Assembly: GCA_946630645.1 (NCBI GenBank)
Contig: CAMOZD010000079.1
Span: 1-6,298, forward strand
Reading direction: 5' to 3'
Length of the DNA stretch: 6,298 nucleotides
Origin: an uncultured Lachnospiraceae bacterium
GTDB taxonomy: Bacteria > Bacillota > Clostridia > Lachnospirales > Lachnospiraceae
Part shown: piece after piece, positions 6,137-6,298 of the stretch
How the letters are laid out: the number at the start of each line of letters is the position of its first letter
Position numbering within the stretch: position 1 is the stretch's first letter
Notes under the pieces: generated by a model
The model's input: only the letters and a program-made list of their open reading frames with translations
Databases searched by the model: none
Told to the model about the DNA's origin: nothing
Position numbers and translations under genes: made by a program

Positions 6137-6298
6137 ATGGAGACGAGGATTGCAGTGTTGTCCATTATTGTGGAGGACACGGATAAAACAGGTCAGCTCA
6201 ATGACCTGATTCACGAATATTCTGATTATGTGGTGGGCCGGATGGGCATTCCGTAGCGGGAAAAAGGCATCAATATCATCAGCCTGGTTCTCGATGCC
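6137..6298 (+). pseudogene. TM1266-like iron-only hydrogenase system regulator, interrupted by in-frame TAG and cut by window end
   Basis: The reading frame starts METRIAVLSIIVEDTDK with an excellent ribosome binding site, AAAGGAG at 6124-6130, 6 nt upstream. It continues through LIHEYSDYVVGRMGIP to codon 39, reaches TAG at 6254-6256 (codon 40), then goes on in frame as REKGINIISLVLDA to the edge. Both sides match the small (about 80-85 residue) ACT-like TM1266 family, whose genes usually lie beside [FeFe] hydrogenase maturation genes hydE, hydF and hydG. From memory of the family, the residue at codon 40 is normally tyrosine in a G-x-P-Y-x-E motif, and TAC or TAT differs from TAG by one base. 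The simplest readings are a nonsense mutation or a base-call error; suppression or recoding of TAG is less likely. The 39-residue product would have only half the fold. Because the 3' half is outside the window, loss of function is not proven. Confidence 0.7.

Noticed and set aside
5081..6214. Long open frame of 377 codons on the - strand opposite hypE
   Set aside because: It lies wholly across a strongly conserved hypE and the start of the next gene. Its translation shows no recognisable family, and it is explained by codon bias of GC-rich genes leaving the opposite strand open.

Overview
The window is an accessory metal-enzyme maturation locus read entirely on the + strand. It most resembles a Clostridia-type Firmicute. 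The reasons are strong GGAGG/AAAGGAG ribosome binding sites, frequent AGG/AGA arginine codons, short A-rich intergenic stretches within otherwise moderately GC-rich DNA, and an iron-only (FeFe) hydrogenase-associated regulator of the TM1266 type. I cannot name a genus from the sequence alone.

Layout. Positions 2-940 hold the C-terminal part of a nitrogenase component 1-like (NifD/NifK superfamily) protein whose start lies off the left edge. A 112-bp A-rich gap with a possible promoter follows. Next is hypF (1053-3578), which carries an in-frame 30-bp tandem repeat near its 3' end. A 209-bp gap between hypF and hypC has several GC-rich inverted repeats around an A-rich stretch. Then come hypC (3788-3997), hypD (3994-5079) and hypE (5069-6085), joined by 4-bp and 11-bp overlaps. 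At the right edge (6137-6298) is the start of a TM1266-like regulator gene. It has an in-frame TAG at codon 40, after which the family-like sequence continues in the same frame to the edge of the window.

How the genes work together. HypF and HypE make the cyanide ligands from carbamoyl phosphate, and HypC and HypD form the scaffold on which the Fe(CN)2CO group of [NiFe] hydrogenases is built. All four proteins keep the key residues I can check. No hypA, hypB, hydrogenase subunit or maturation protease is in the window, so nickel insertion and the target enzyme must be encoded elsewhere. The nitrogenase-like gene on one side and the FeFe-hydrogenase-linked regulator on the other suggest a broader hydrogen or complex iron-sulfur cofactor island.

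The points most worth a second look are the TAG in the regulator, the coding minisatellite in hypF, the structured gap before hypC, and the mix of [NiFe], [FeFe] and nitrogenase-like signatures. I see no wholly new system: the core is a recognisable hyp operon in an unusual setting.
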